Shown in pieces: positions 24,751 to 33,872 of a stretch of DNA of 64,000 nucleotides. Position 1 is the first letter of the stretch. Each line of letters begins with the position of its first letter. The notes under the pieces are model-generated. The model made no database searches and was not told where the DNA came from. It saw nothing but the letters and a program-made list of their open reading frames with translations. The stretch comes from Aequorivita sp. H23M31 (GTDB taxonomy: Bacteria; Bacteroidota; Bacteroidia; Flavobacteriales; Flavobacteriaceae). A program made the translations under genes and the position numbers. The stretch covers positions 1,922,001 to 1,986,000 of the forward strand of contig NZ_CP034951.1 of the NCBI RefSeq assembly GCF_004022485.1, given 5' to 3'.

Positions 24751-25020
24751 ATGAAAATTATTTTCACCCTAATTTTTATCTGTTTTTCCACAGTCTGCAG
24801 CGCCCAATTTCTAGATAAACTAGGCAAAAAAGCGGAAAAAGCTGTAGAGCGTAGCATAGAGAGAAGAACTGAAAAGGAAACCCAAAAAAGCACCGATCGC
24901 GTGCTGGATTCGGTAGTTGCCGCTCCAAAAAAGAACAAGAAGAAAGCTACGAAAAAAACGAAGGATAAATCATCTGAAAAAAACATTATCGGAACCGATC
25001 CGGATGAGGAAGATGAATAA
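24751..25020 (+). CDS. Small exported charged protein
   Basis: 89 residues. A signal peptide (MKIIFTLIFICFSTVCSAQ) is followed by FLDKLGKKAEKAVERSIERR, then a very charged Lys/Glu helix and an acidic tail (DPDEEDE). The FLDKLGKKAEKAVER start recurs at the N-terminus of several flavobacterial envelope proteins, so this may be a stand-alone version of that segment. The function is not known. The next gene follows 69 bases downstream and may be cotranscribed. Confidence 0.6.
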   Translation: MKIIFTLIFICFSTVCSAQFLDKLGKKAEKAVERSIERRTEKETQKSTDRVLDSVVAAPKKNKKKATKKTKDKSSEKNIIGTDPDEEDE

Positions 25021-25089
25021 AAACATTTTATTTTCGGAAAATCCTGAAAATTGGAAACTGATAACATTAACTTCTAAAACTAACTAAAT

Positions 25090-25776
25090 ATGAAGCACAG
25101 AATCACTTATTTAATCTTATTTCTCTGCGTTGCGCCCTGGGCTATTTCGCAAAATGACTGCAGCATGTACTATCCTCTCATTGAAGGGGCCGAATTTCAG
25201 ATTACCAATTATGACAAAAAGGATAAACCAACCGCGGTTATAGACTATAAAGTTTTGGATGTGAGCAGTACTGGTTCTGAAAAAGTGGGTACCATGCAGG
25301 GTACAGTAAAAGATAAAAAAGGAAAGGATTTATCCGAAATGAAATTCAAAGTTACATGCAGGGATAATAAATTATCCGTGGACTTTAATTCTTTATTAAG
25401 CCCGGAAATGGTGGATCAATTTAAAAATATGGATTATGATATAACCGGAACAAATCTGGATTGGCCCAACGATATATCAGTTGGACAAACACTTCCAGAT
25501 GCAAACATGACCATGAAAATATCTATCAGCGGAATGAATATGACTATGTCAATGGATATTTTAAATCGCAAGGTAATCGGCAAAGAAACCGTTACCACTC
25601 CCGCTGGAACTTTTGATTGCTATGTGGTAACTTATGACACGGAAGTGGACATGGGAATCCGTCAGAAAACAAGTTCAAAACAGTGGGTAGCAAAAGGGGT
25701 CGGAATGGTTAAACAAGAAGATTCCAAAAATGGAAAGATCATGGATACCAGTCTTCTCACAAAGTTTTCCAAATAG
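25090..25776 (+). CDS. Exported TapB/DUF3108-like protein
   Basis: 228 residues with a signal peptide (KHRITYLILFLCVAPWAISQ), then YYPLIEGAEFQITNYDKKDK, repeated antiparallel strands and the closing pattern VTTPAGTFDCYVVTYDTEVDM and KQWVAKGVGMVKQE. This matches the beta-sheet family annotated TapB/DUF3108-like in Bacteroidetes. No enzyme residues are seen. Its transcription terminator lies inside the end of the convergent lipB gene. Confidence 0.65.
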   Translation: MKHRITYLILFLCVAPWAISQNDCSMYYPLIEGAEFQITNYDKKDKPTAVIDYKVLDVSSTGSEKVGTMQGTVKDKKGKDLSEMKFKVTCRDNKLSVDFNSLLSPEMVDQFKNMDYDITGTNLDWPNDISVGQTLPDANMTMKISISGMNMTMSMDILNRKVIGKETVTTPAGTFDCYVVTYDTEVDMGIRQKTSSKQWVAKGVGMVKQEDSKNGKIMDTSLLTKFSK

Positions 25777-25794
25777 TATTCTTTAAAAATAAAA

Positions 25795-26520
25795 TTAGAC
25801 CGAGGCTGCGACCTCGGTTTTTTTCATTATGGCAGCGTCGAAGAGCACCAAAAAATGGCTTAACAACTTTTCTTTAACCTCATCCTGTGGAATTGAAGGA
25901 ACTCCCAATTCAACATTGAGCGAGGTAACTGCTTTCCCTTTTATCCCGCAAGGAATCATATTGTCGAAATAGCCCAAATCGGAATTCACATTAAGGGCAA
26001 AACCATGCATAGTAACCCACCTGCTCGCCCTTACCCCCATGGCACAAATCTTCCTGGCGAACGGCGTGCCTACATCCAGCCAAACTCCAGTCTCACCCTT
26101 ACTGCGTTCGGATTTTACACCATATTCTGCAAGAGTTAGGATAACAATTTCCTCAAGTAATCGGAGATATTTGTGAACGTCGGTGAAAAAGTTTTCCAGA
26201 TCCAAAATGGGATAGCCAACTATTTGTCCGGGACCGTGATAAGTTATATCCCCACCCCGATTGATCTTATAAAACATTGCGCCAATCTCATTTAGTTTTT
26301 CTTCAGATATAAGCAGATTTTCAATATGTCCGCTTTTACCAAGAGTATAGACGTGTGGATGCTCAACGAAAAGAAAATAATTAGGAGTAGGTTGTGGAAT
26401 TAACGCGTTTCGGTTTTTGCTTTTGATATCTATAATCTGCCCAAATAGCAGTTCTTGATAATCCCAGCTCTCTTTATAATCCTTAAGACCTAAATCTTCA
26501 ATCAAAACAGTTTTATTCAC
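25795..26520 (-). CDS. lipB: Octanoyltransferase LipB
   Basis: 241 residues. It transfers octanoyl from acyl carrier protein to the E2/H subunits in lipoate synthesis. Signatures are the RGGDITYHGPGQIVGYPILD loop, the catalytic lysine in FARKICAMGVRASRW, HGFALNVNSDL, and the catalytic cysteine in DNMIPCGIKGKAV. The start is GTG at 26520, with an in-frame TAA immediately upstream. The C-terminal extension MKKTEVAASV is encoded by the terminator hairpin of the convergent gene. Confidence 0.94.
   Translation of the reverse strand: MNKTVLIEDLGLKDYKESWDYQELLFGQIIDIKSKNRNALIPQPTPNYFLFVEHPHVYTLGKSGHIENLLISEEKLNEIGAMFYKINRGGDITYHGPGQIVGYPILDLENFFTDVHKYLRLLEEIVILTLAEYGVKSERSKGETGVWLDVGTPFARKICAMGVRASRWVTMHGFALNVNSDLGYFDNMIPCGIKGKAVTSLNVELGVPSIPQDEVKEKLLSHFLVLFDAAIMKKTEVAASV
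25798..25824 (+). terminator. Terminator of the 25090 gene, embedded in lipB
   Basis: GACCGAGG and CCTCGGTT pair around CTGCGA and are followed by seven T residues. The hairpin and T-run encode the last ten residues of lipB on the other strand. Confidence 0.85.
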
Positions 26521-26905
26521 CTTAATTTATTTGATTTTGGGATTTGAAAAAACCTCTTCCCCAGTATGCTTTCATTCGTTCAGTTAAATCAGAATTTATG
26601 GAAATGGGCTTCTTCGTCATTAGCTTAAAGGGTAAATTGACTTTTATAGTTCCCAAAAAGCAGAAAATAATATTCAAAGAGGAAACAGTATATAATATAG
26701 AAATATTTTAAATCTCTAATTTCGATCGAGAAATTCCAAAAAACTCAAGAAGCAAAATTATCAATAAAATTATTTGAAAGTTGAAATTCACAGGTAATTT
26801 CCAAGTTTTTTTCTCGAAAACAGAAAGTTAGGGTCTTAAATATTCCTTAATTTCCTGAAAGGGTGTTATCTTTACGGCTTTCAATTATTAATATAAACTT
26901 AAAGA
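26521..26905. other. Intergenic region between lipB and the metallopeptidase gene
   Basis: 385 AT-rich bases between divergent genes. A near-consensus -7 box, TATCTTTA, is at 26867-26874, 32 bases before the metallopeptidase ATG. Nothing else was recognised. Confidence 0.4.
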
Positions 26906-29164
26906 ATGAAAACAAGCAACTTAAAATCTCTTCTATTTCTCGCCTTATTAACGGTGGGCTTGGGGATGAACGCACAAAGTTCCCTGTGGCAGAAGGTTTC
27001 TACTTCAGAGACCCAGAGCAGGCAATTGGAACTCAGAAATAGTTCACCTCAAGAATTCGATCTTTTTAAACTTAATACTCCCGCCCTTAAAAATCTATTG
27101 GCGCAGGCTCCCCAACGATTTAGTGGCAATTCCAATGTAATTATCACTTTACCAACAAACAATGGTGAGTTGCAGCGTTTTAGAGTTTATGAAGCTTCAA
27201 CTTTTGCTCCAGAACTGCAAGCGCTTCATCCCAATACACGCTCTTATGCAGCAAAGGGTATTGACGATGCTACTGCCACTGCCCGCTTCAGTATTTCCGA
27301 TTTTGGTGGAGTGAATGTTATGATTAGTTCAGGGAATTACTCCACAATTTATATTGATCCTTATACTCAGGATAAGAACTATTACATTTCTTATAATATA
27401 AATAAACTTCCTGCAAACGAAGGAGCTGAATGTTTGGTTGAAAGTGTTGTAGGAGCTGAAATGCCTATGGATTCTCAAAGAAATGCAAATGACGGTAAGC
27501 TGCGCACCTACAGATTGGCTCTGGCTTGTACCCATCAATATGCAAATTATCATCTTGGTATTCTAGGAATTCCTTCTACTGCCACAGATGCAGAGAAAAA
27601 AGCAGCCGTACTTTCTCAATTTAACGTGGCAATGACACGGGTTAATGGTATTTATGAAAGAGACGCTTCCTTAACTATGGTTCTTGTTCCAAACACGGAT
27701 CTTCTTATTTGCCTTACCGCCGGCACAGATCCATATACGAACCAAAATGTGCAAGCAATGCTAGGTCAAAATCAAACCCAATGTGATTCGAAAATCGGAG
27801 ATGCAAACTACGATATAGGGCACGTTTTTGGGACTGGACCTGGAGGAATTGCTAGATTAAAATCTCCTTGTGTAAGCGGAATAAAAGCTATGGGTGCAAC
27901 CGGTTTACCACAGCCTATAGGAGATAATTTCCATATTGATTTTGTGTCGCACGAAATGGGTCACCAATTCGGCGCAAACCACACCTTTAATAATTCTTGT
28001 TCAGGCAATAGAAATGCTGGTACAGCAATGGAAGTTGGTAGTGGAACGACTATTATGGCTTATGCGGGAACTTGTCCTCCAAATGTTGCAATGCACAGTG
28101 ACGATTACTTTCACGCTATTAGTCTTCAAGAAATATGGAGCAACATAAAATATGGCGTTAGTAGTACGTGCCCGGTTTTAACAGACAATTTTAATACCGC
28201 TCCGACTGCCAATGCAGGCGGAAATTATACGGTCCCTAAATCCACACCCTTTGTGTTAACAGGAACAGCTTCTGATGCCGATGGTGATGCACTTACACAT
28301 TCTTGGGAGCAGATGAATCCACAAATAGCTCCACAACCACCGCTCACTACATCGACGCAGGGACCAACATTTCGTTCCTTACCTCCAAAAAGCAGTCCAT
28401 CACGCTTTTTCCCATCTATGAATTTTGTACTTACCAATAATATGGGAGGGAATAGCTCTAATCAATGGGAGGTAGTTCCATCGGTTAATAGGGTGATGAA
28501 TTTTAGATATACTGTTCGCGACAATTCTATTGGAGGAGGAGCAAGCGCCAGTTCCGATATGCGTATAACTACAGTTGGTAGTGCTGGACCTTTCGTTGTA
28601 ACCTCTCAGGCAACAACCTCTTTTTGGGATACCGGAACAACTCAAACAATTACTTGGGATGTGGCCGGGACCGACGCTGCTCCTATAAATTGTTCTAATG
28701 TAGATATATTTTTCTCTACAGATTCCGGACAAACATTCCCAATAACCGTAGCCCTCAACCAGCCAAACACGGGTAGTGCCGTAGTTAACGTTCCTAACCT
28801 AAATACAATAAAAGGAAGGCTAATGGTTAAGGCATCAGATAACGTATTTTTTAATGTTAACGGAGCTGCCATTATTGTTCAAGGTACTGTCGGCGTAGAG
28901 GATTTCACATTTGAGAATTTCTCTGTTTATCCAAACCCTTCAACTGGTACTTTTAATCTAAGTTTCACTCCAGATTCTGCTGAAAGGATAAATGTTTCTC
29001 TTTATGATCTAAGAGGCAGATTGATTAACCAAGTGATTTACAATGATGGATCTACAGGTGTTTTCAACAAGCAATTAGACTATAACTATATTGATACAGG
29101 AATGTATTTCTTGGTTGTTAAAAACGGCAACAAATCAGTTACCAAAAAACTGGTCAAGAAGTAG
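26906..29164 (+). CDS. T9SS-exported reprolysin-like zinc metallopeptidase
   Basis: 752 residues. The signal peptide (KSLLFLALLTVGLGMNAQ) is followed by a propeptide-like region to about 190. The catalytic domain has the zinc motif HEMGHQFGANHTF at about residue 349, as in M12B/reprolysin-like enzymes. A PKD/K319-type segment (TGTASDADGDALTHSWEQ) comes next, then more beta domains. A type A sorting domain runs from about residue 670 (FSVYPNPSTGTFNL to SVTKKLVKK). It should cross the outer membrane by the T9SS and be processed by PorU. A strong terminator follows. Confidence 0.9.
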   Translation: MKTSNLKSLLFLALLTVGLGMNAQSSLWQKVSTSETQSRQLELRNSSPQEFDLFKLNTPALKNLLAQAPQRFSGNSNVIITLPTNNGELQRFRVYEASTFAPELQALHPNTRSYAAKGIDDATATARFSISDFGGVNVMISSGNYSTIYIDPYTQDKNYYISYNINKLPANEGAECLVESVVGAEMPMDSQRNANDGKLRTYRLALACTHQYANYHLGILGIPSTATDAEKKAAVLSQFNVAMTRVNGIYERDASLTMVLVPNTDLLICLTAGTDPYTNQNVQAMLGQNQTQCDSKIGDANYDIGHVFGTGPGGIARLKSPCVSGIKAMGATGLPQPIGDNFHIDFVSHEMGHQFGANHTFNNSCSGNRNAGTAMEVGSGTTIMAYAGTCPPNVAMHSDDYFHAISLQEIWSNIKYGVSSTCPVLTDNFNTAPTANAGGNYTVPKSTPFVLTGTASDADGDALTHSWEQMNPQIAPQPPLTTSTQGPTFRSLPPKSSPSRFFPSMNFVLTNNMGGNSSNQWEVVPSVNRVMNFRYTVRDNSIGGGASASSDMRITTVGSAGPFVVTSQATTSFWDTGTTQTITWDVAGTDAAPINCSNVDIFFSTDSGQTFPITVALNQPNTGSAVVNVPNLNTIKGRLMVKASDNVFFNVNGAAIIVQGTVGVEDFTFENFSVYPNPSTGTFNLSFTPDSAERINVSLYDLRGRLINQVIYNDGSTGVFNKQLDYNYIDTGMYFLVVKNGNKSVTKKLVKK

Positions 29165-29185
29165 AATTTTAATTCAATCAATTAA

Positions 29186-29220
29186 AAAAGTCGGCATCCA
29201 AAATCTGGATGCCGACTTTT
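29186..29220. terminator. Bidirectional terminator
   Basis: AAAAGTCGGCATCCA pairs perfectly with TGGATGCCGACTTTT around AAATC. It sits between the convergent metallopeptidase and lipoprotein genes. Confidence 0.9.
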
Positions 29221-29277
29221 CTATTTAAAAAGCAAATTAAGATACCCGTAAAACCGGGAGATTGTTATTCTTTAAAA

Positions 29278-29814
29278 TTACCTTAATGTAATACTTTCAT
29301 TAATATGTGTTACAACTTGAGGGGTTTTGTCCATCTTAAAATCTAAGGTGAAGCTAAGACCATTTTCAGTGTTTTGAACAGAGAGTTTACCATCTGATAC
29401 CATATGATATTCCAGATTTCTATAACCACTTTTTCCGAATAGCATTTTCACATCTGCCAAGCCACCGTTTTGTTTTACCAAATCCTTGGTTTTGGCAGGT
29501 AATTCAAATTGGATGGTTTCAGAATAATTTCCATCCGCAGTACCTTCGGGACCAGAGCGGAAATATGTGTATTCTACTACTATGTTATTCCCATCCACTA
29601 TTTCTGGATATATGGTACGCATAGTCTCATCCTTTCGGATTTCCAATGATTTATCCTTCAAAACTTTTACGCTACACGTGCCATCCGAGGGGCAGCCCTT
29701 TCGATCCATATTGCTATTTTTCATAATTGTTTTTTCTGGGGCCGTAACTGTTCCAGTTTGGGTTTTACATGCAGTTGCAATAAATAGGGGAAATAAAAAA
29801 TAAATTATTTTCAT
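29278..29814 (-). CDS. Lipoprotein of unknown function
   Basis: 178 residues from the ATG at 29814, chosen because it gives a lipoprotein signal (MKIIYFLFPLFIATACKTQ). The open frame extends upstream but encodes no signal. The mature part has a GCPSDGTCSVKVL segment and a beta-rich body (NNIVVEYTYFRSGPEGTADG). No family is recognised. Its neighbour upstream is also a lipoprotein in the same orientation, 103 bases away. Confidence 0.6.
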   Translation of the reverse strand: MKIIYFLFPLFIATACKTQTGTVTAPEKTIMKNSNMDRKGCPSDGTCSVKVLKDKSLEIRKDETMRTIYPEIVDGNNIVVEYTYFRSGPEGTADGNYSETIQFELPAKTKDLVKQNGGLADVKMLFGKSGYRNLEYHMVSDGKLSVQNTENGLSFTLDFKMDKTPQVVTHINESITLR

Positions 29815-29916
29815 ATTCAATATTTTTAAGAGGTTAGTTATTAATTCGTTTTTGAGTATTAATTTAAAAATGGAATCACAATTGTCTTCAGTAATCAAAA
29901 TCCGCTCCAAACGCAA

Positions 29917-30651
29917 TTACTTTTCCAGTTCCACTTCTAGATCCAACAAATCTGGATTTTTAAAGTAATCTATAAAAGATTTCTTTAAGGTTAAACCTTT
30001 CTTATCATTTGAAAGAGTAGCCTCGGGATCTGAAACCTTCTTTATAGGTCTAGGAAATTTGTAACTCAAAGTGTAAAAAACTCCGCCCAAAAAAGCTTCA
30101 GATTGTTTCAAACTATCCACCTCTTTTTGATGACGAGTCTTATCTTTAATATAGGCATCTCTTTTAAACACCCCTTTATCAAATGAATATCGTACTCCAA
30201 TAATATCAGGAGAATCCGGTTCATCTTTCTTTTGATTTTGGTCCATTCCAGGAACAAAATTTCCAGCCTGATTTAGTGCATTCATTAAATCATCAACCTC
30301 TTCTATTGACTTGAAAGTCGTGGCAATATCATATTCCATTTCCGAAGCTTCCGTATTTATTTTAAGATGAATATTAAAATTCTCCAATTTTTTCAATTTC
30401 ATCTGTTCCCCTTTAGGAAGGGTTGCAATACTGTCCTTCTTTTCTTCAAGAAATTGTTTCATATAAATAATGGTATCCATCTTCGTCACAACAGAATCTC
30501 CGCCCATGGCTCCAAAAGCCATCATTTCATTCAAATTTACTTCTACGGAAATAGTTCCACTTCCATCTTCATTTAGAACCAAGCTTTCAGTAAATTGGCA
30601 ACTTGCCAAAAAAAGAGAGAGGATTGCCAGTAAGAATAATTTTTGAAACAT
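29917..30651 (-). CDS. Lipoprotein of unknown function
   Basis: 244 residues from the ATG at 30651 (MFQKLFLLAILSLFLASCQF), with lipobox LASC. The mature start TESLVLNEDGSGTISVEVNL is a pattern seen in several Bacteroidetes lipoproteins. The rest is charged, with a hydrophilic DQNQKKDEPDSPD loop. The function is not known. The gene starts five bases after the YqaE gene stop, so the two are almost certainly cotranscribed. Confidence 0.65.
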   Translation of the reverse strand: MFQKLFLLAILSLFLASCQFTESLVLNEDGSGTISVEVNLNEMMAFGAMGGDSVVTKMDTIIYMKQFLEEKKDSIATLPKGEQMKLKKLENFNIHLKINTEASEMEYDIATTFKSIEEVDDLMNALNQAGNFVPGMDQNQKKDEPDSPDIIGVRYSFDKGVFKRDAYIKDKTRHQKEVDSLKQSEAFLGGVFYTLSYKFPRPIKKVSDPEATLSNDKKGLTLKKSFIDYFKNPDLLDLEVELEK

Positions 30652-30655
30652 TATA

Positions 30656-30814
30656 TCATTTTTTAGGATTATTGAGAATAATAAGAGCAGCAATAACACC
30701 GGGAACCCATCCGCACAGCGTAAGTATGCAAACTATTATAATAGAACCACACCCTCGATCCATTACGGCCAAAGGCGGAAGTACAACGGATAATAGAACC
30801 CTCCAAATACTCAT
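30656..30814 (-). CDS. YqaE/Pmp3 family small membrane protein
   Basis: 52 residues: MSIWRVLLSVVLPPLAVMDR, then GCGSIIIVCILTLCGWVPGV, ending IAALIILNNPKK. The two hydrophobic helices, the PPLAV segment and the GCG...CGWVPG motif are diagnostic of the Pmp3/YqaE (UPF0057) family, which in other organisms is linked to membrane potential and salt or cold stress. The gene is too short for many ORF callers. It lies just upstream of a lipoprotein gene with a four-base gap. Confidence 0.85.
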   Translation of the reverse strand: MSIWRVLLSVVLPPLAVMDRGCGSIIIVCILTLCGWVPGVIAALIILNNPKK

Positions 30815-31079
30815 ACATAACAAATCTACAATTATTATTTTTATGATGGCTATAGCAGTGGGTTTCTAAAAAGGACCAAGCCACTTAAACTTACACCAGC
30901 AACCTCCACTCCTCGTAATTTTATGGTGAAATCGTGAAGAAATATAAAATCCGGCGGTTGGATATCAACCAATAGAATTCATCTAAAAATGAACCTATCC
31001 TGGGCTTAAAAATGAAATTAATACTTTCCATTTTCACTTAGGAGCAAAATGAAATTTAGTATTTGGACTTACATTTCCC

Positions 31080-31087
31080 TATCTTTG
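31080..31087 (+). promoter_or_regulatory. lysS -7 box
   Basis: TATCTTTG matches TAnnTTTG and is 25 bases upstream of the lysS ATG. A TTTG at 31062-31065 is nearer than usual (14 bases). Confidence 0.45.
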
Positions 31088-31112
31088 CACCCTCATTTTT
31101 TAGATAAAAACC

Positions 31113-32804
31113 ATGCAACTTTCTGAACTCGAAATCATCCGAAGGGATAAACTGAACCAATTGCGAAACTTAGGTATCAATCCTTATCCAGCCGATCTCT
31201 ATCCTGTGGACCACACCTCAAGGCAAATAAAAGAGGGTTTCGAGGAAGGAAAAAAGGTGATCCTTGCAGGAAGGTTGATGTCCAGACGGATTCAAGGAAA
31301 AGCCTCTTTTGCCGAACTGCAAGATGCCGAGGGTAGAATTCAGGTTTATTTTAATAGAGATGAAATCTGTCAAGGGGAAGACAAAACACTTTATAATGAA
31401 GTTTATAAAAAACTGCTGGATATCGGTGATTTTATCGGAATTGAAGGTGAGCTTTTTAAAACCCAAGTAGGTGAAAAAACCGTAATGGTAAAAAACTTTA
31501 CCCTCTTGAGCAAAGCCTTGCGGCCACTACCCCAACCTAGAGTTGATTCCGAAGGAAAAATTCATGACGCGTTTACCGATCCTGAGCAGCGATATCGTCA
31601 ACGATATGCCGATTTGGTTGTAAATCCTCATGTAAAGGAAATATTCATAAAGAGGACTAAGCTTTTTAACGCCATGCGGAAGTTTTTTAATGACCGTGGT
31701 TATTTTGAAGTAGAAACCCCCATCCTTCAACCCATTCCAGGAGGTGCTGCCGCAAGACCTTTTGTTACACATCATAATTCCCTCGACATTCCCCTCTATA
31801 TGCGAATTGCCAATGAACTTTATCTAAAAAGACTTATTGTAGGTGGTTTTGATGGAGTTTATGAATTTTCCAAAAATTTCCGAAACGAAGGGATGGATCG
31901 TACCCACAATCCAGAGTTTACTGCCATGGAAATATACGTGGCGTATAAAGACTATAACTGGATGATGGATTTCTGCGAACAACTGTTGGAATATTGTGCA
32001 ATGGAAGTAAATGGAACAACCCAAGCTACATTCGGGAAATACGAGATTGATTTCAAAGCACCTTATCCACGAGTTACCATGGCCGATGCCATAAAAAAGT
32101 TTACCGGCTTTGATATTACCGGAAAAACGGAAGACGAAATTCGGCAAGCTGCTATTAAAATGAACGTGGAAGTTGATAACACAATGGGAAAGGGGAAACT
32201 CATTGATGAAATTTTTGGAGAAAAATGTGAGGGCAACTTCATCCAACCTACTTTTATTACAGATTACCCAAAGGAAATGAGCCCCCTTTGTAAAGAGCAC
32301 CGGGAAAACCCTGAACTAACTGAACGATTTGAATTGATGGTCTGTGGTAAAGAAATAGCCAATGCCTATAGCGAACTTAACGATCCTATCGATCAGCGTG
32401 AACGTTTCGAGGCGCAGTTAGAATTGGCGGATCGAGGAGACGATGAAGCCACGGCTTTTATAGATTTCGATTTCCTTCGAGCATTGGAGTACGGGATGCC
32501 TCCAACAAGCGGAATGGGAATTGGAATGGACCGATTGATTATGTTCTTAACCAACAATGCCTCTATCCAGGAGGTTCTTTTCTTCCCTCAAATGCGGCCT
32601 GAACGCAAAAAGATGGAAATGACTGAAGAAGAAAAATCAGTCTTTACACTATTAAAATCTGAATCACCAATTCCACTTGAAAGCCTAAAATCCAAAAGCG
32701 GATTGAGCAATAAAAAATGGGACAAGGCCATAAAAGGACTTACTTCCGCTAAGGTTGCCAGAGTGGAAAAAATGGAAGACGAATTAATGATTGTCTTGGT
32801 CTAA
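31113..32804 (+). CDS. lysS: Lysyl-tRNA synthetase, class II
   Basis: 563 residues, longer than E. coli LysS (505). The N-terminal OB-fold (about 55-150, VILAGRLMSRRIQGKASFAEL) precedes the class II core. Motif 2 lies around FRNEGMDRTHNPEFTAMEIY, and motif 3 is GMGIGMDRLIMFL. A C-terminal extension of about 65 residues follows (ESPIPLESLKSKSGLSNKKW), resembling a small winged-helix module. The extension is common in Bacteroidetes LysS, as far as I recall. The gene is monocistronic. Confidence 0.95.
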   Translation: MQLSELEIIRRDKLNQLRNLGINPYPADLYPVDHTSRQIKEGFEEGKKVILAGRLMSRRIQGKASFAELQDAEGRIQVYFNRDEICQGEDKTLYNEVYKKLLDIGDFIGIEGELFKTQVGEKTVMVKNFTLLSKALRPLPQPRVDSEGKIHDAFTDPEQRYRQRYADLVVNPHVKEIFIKRTKLFNAMRKFFNDRGYFEVETPILQPIPGGAAARPFVTHHNSLDIPLYMRIANELYLKRLIVGGFDGVYEFSKNFRNEGMDRTHNPEFTAMEIYVAYKDYNWMMDFCEQLLEYCAMEVNGTTQATFGKYEIDFKAPYPRVTMADAIKKFTGFDITGKTEDEIRQAAIKMNVEVDNTMGKGKLIDEIFGEKCEGNFIQPTFITDYPKEMSPLCKEHRENPELTERFELMVCGKEIANAYSELNDPIDQRERFEAQLELADRGDDEATAFIDFDFLRALEYGMPPTSGMGIGMDRLIMFLTNNASIQEVLFFPQMRPERKKMEMTEEEKSVFTLLKSESPIPLESLKSKSGLSNKKWDKAIKGLTSAKVARVEKMEDELMIVLV

Positions 32805-32901
32805 TATTGTTGTTTGAAAAGCATAATTAAAACCACCGTCGCTTACTTCAGTTCAGAGTTAATATAAAACGCCTTTTTCACCTTTCACCTGATTTTAAAA
32901 A

Positions 32902-32926
32902 TTAATCCATTAAACTAATGGATTAA
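32902..32926. promoter_or_regulatory. Perfect inverted repeat, probable operator
   Basis: TTAATCCATTA and TAATGGATTAA are an 11-base perfect inverted repeat with a 3-base spacer (AAC). The right arm overlaps the TAAATTTG -7 box at 32924-32931. This is the expected place for a repressor site. The downstream genes are two small Spy-like periplasmic proteins. Confidence 0.6.
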
Positions 32927-32931
32927 ATTTG
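32924..32931 (+). promoter_or_regulatory. -7 box of the Spy-like gene pair
   Basis: TAAATTTG matches TAnnTTTG and lies 35 bases before the ATG at 32967. Confidence 0.5.
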
Positions 32932-32966
32932 GGTCATAGAGATGTTAACTCTTAAAAATAAACAAA

Positions 32967-33395
32967 ATGAAAAAGGTATTAATTATATTTTTGATGCTCG
33001 GCACCCTTACCACGATTGCCCAAAACAAAACCGTTAATAATATACAGTCCAAGAAAGAATTCAAACAAAATTTTACGCCGGAGCAGAAAGCGGAATTGCT
33101 CAGTAAAAGGATGACCCTTAGATTAGATTTGACTGACGCGCAACAAGAAAAAGTGAAAGAATTATTTTTAAAATTTGACGAGGATAGACCTGCGAAAATT
33201 GAAAATAAGAAAGAAATGTCTTCAGAGGAAAAATTTCAACTTCAGAACAACCGCTTGAATAGTCAGATTGCAATGAAGAAAGAATTGAAAAAAATCCTTA
33301 GTGCTGATCAATTTGAAAAATGGGAACAGATGTCTAGTGAAAGAAAATCTCATAAAAAGACCGTTTCTAAACGAAATATGAAAAAAGTTCAATAA
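32967..33395 (+). CDS. Small exported helical protein, Spy/CpxP-like
   Basis: 142 residues with a signal peptide (MKKVLIIFLMLGTLTTIAQ). The body is almost all charged helix, with RLDLTDAQQEKVKELFLKF, then LNSQIAMKKELKKILSADQFEKWEQ and a Lys-rich tail. The 'LTxxQ..KV..L' and 'ILSxDQFxKW' pairs are the hallmark of Spy/CpxP-like LTxxQ proteins in Bacteroidetes, which are periplasmic chaperone-like factors. The second gene of the same type follows after 78 bases. Confidence 0.7.
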   Translation: MKKVLIIFLMLGTLTTIAQNKTVNNIQSKKEFKQNFTPEQKAELLSKRMTLRLDLTDAQQEKVKELFLKFDEDRPAKIENKKEMSSEEKFQLQNNRLNSQIAMKKELKKILSADQFEKWEQMSSERKSHKKTVSKRNMKKVQ

Positions 33396-33473
33396 ACTAT
33401 TTATGGCGCAGTTATTGCCTAGTTATATATAAAATAGTTACATTAGTAACTTCAAAAACTAAAAATCAGAACA

Positions 33474-33821
33474 ATGAAAAACCTATTAACAGTATTAGCT
33501 TTTGCAGGCACCTTATTTATTGGAATGCAGTCGGTTTCTGCACAATCCCTTTCACAGGACCAAAATAGACCTGAAGTAATCGCTAAGCAAGAAACTGCTA
33601 AAATATCCGATGAGCTTGGTTTAAATGGAGATCAACAGAGAGCTACTTTCCGCGCCTTGGTTGCTAAGGAAGTAAGTTATCAAAAGGACGTAAACGGTAA
33701 GGATTTAAACAGTCCTGCTGTAAAGGCCGAAAAACAAAAAACAGATGCCGCTCTAAACGAAGCAATGAAAAAGATATTGACGGATGATCAATATGCGAAG
33801 TGGCTAAAGACAAATAATTAG
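33474..33821 (+). CDS. Small exported helical protein, Spy/CpxP-like (second)
   Basis: 115 residues. The signal peptide ends MQSVSAQ. The body has KISDELGLNGDQQRATFRAL and AMKKILTDDQYAKWLK, the same two motif positions as the gene before it, but a shorter chain and a neutral tail. The pair probably arose by duplication and shares the promoter at 32924. It ends at a bidirectional terminator. Confidence 0.7.
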   Translation: MKNLLTVLAFAGTLFIGMQSVSAQSLSQDQNRPEVIAKQETAKISDELGLNGDQQRATFRALVAKEVSYQKDVNGKDLNSPAVKAEKQKTDAALNEAMKKILTDDQYAKWLKTNN

Positions 33822-33838
33822 TGATTATTTATTTCGTT

Positions 33839-33872
33839 AAAGACCCTTTCTATAATTAGAGAGGGTCTTTTT
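33839..33872. terminator. Bidirectional terminator
   Basis: AAAGACCCTTTCT and AGAGAGGGTCTTT pair with one G-U around ATAATT, with T-runs on both strands. It separates the Spy-like pair from convergent hemL. Confidence 0.85.

Noticed and set aside
30669..30884. 71-residue ORF on the minus strand over the YqaE gene
   Set aside because: It is a shadow frame. The frame one base over encodes the recognisable Pmp3/YqaE protein.
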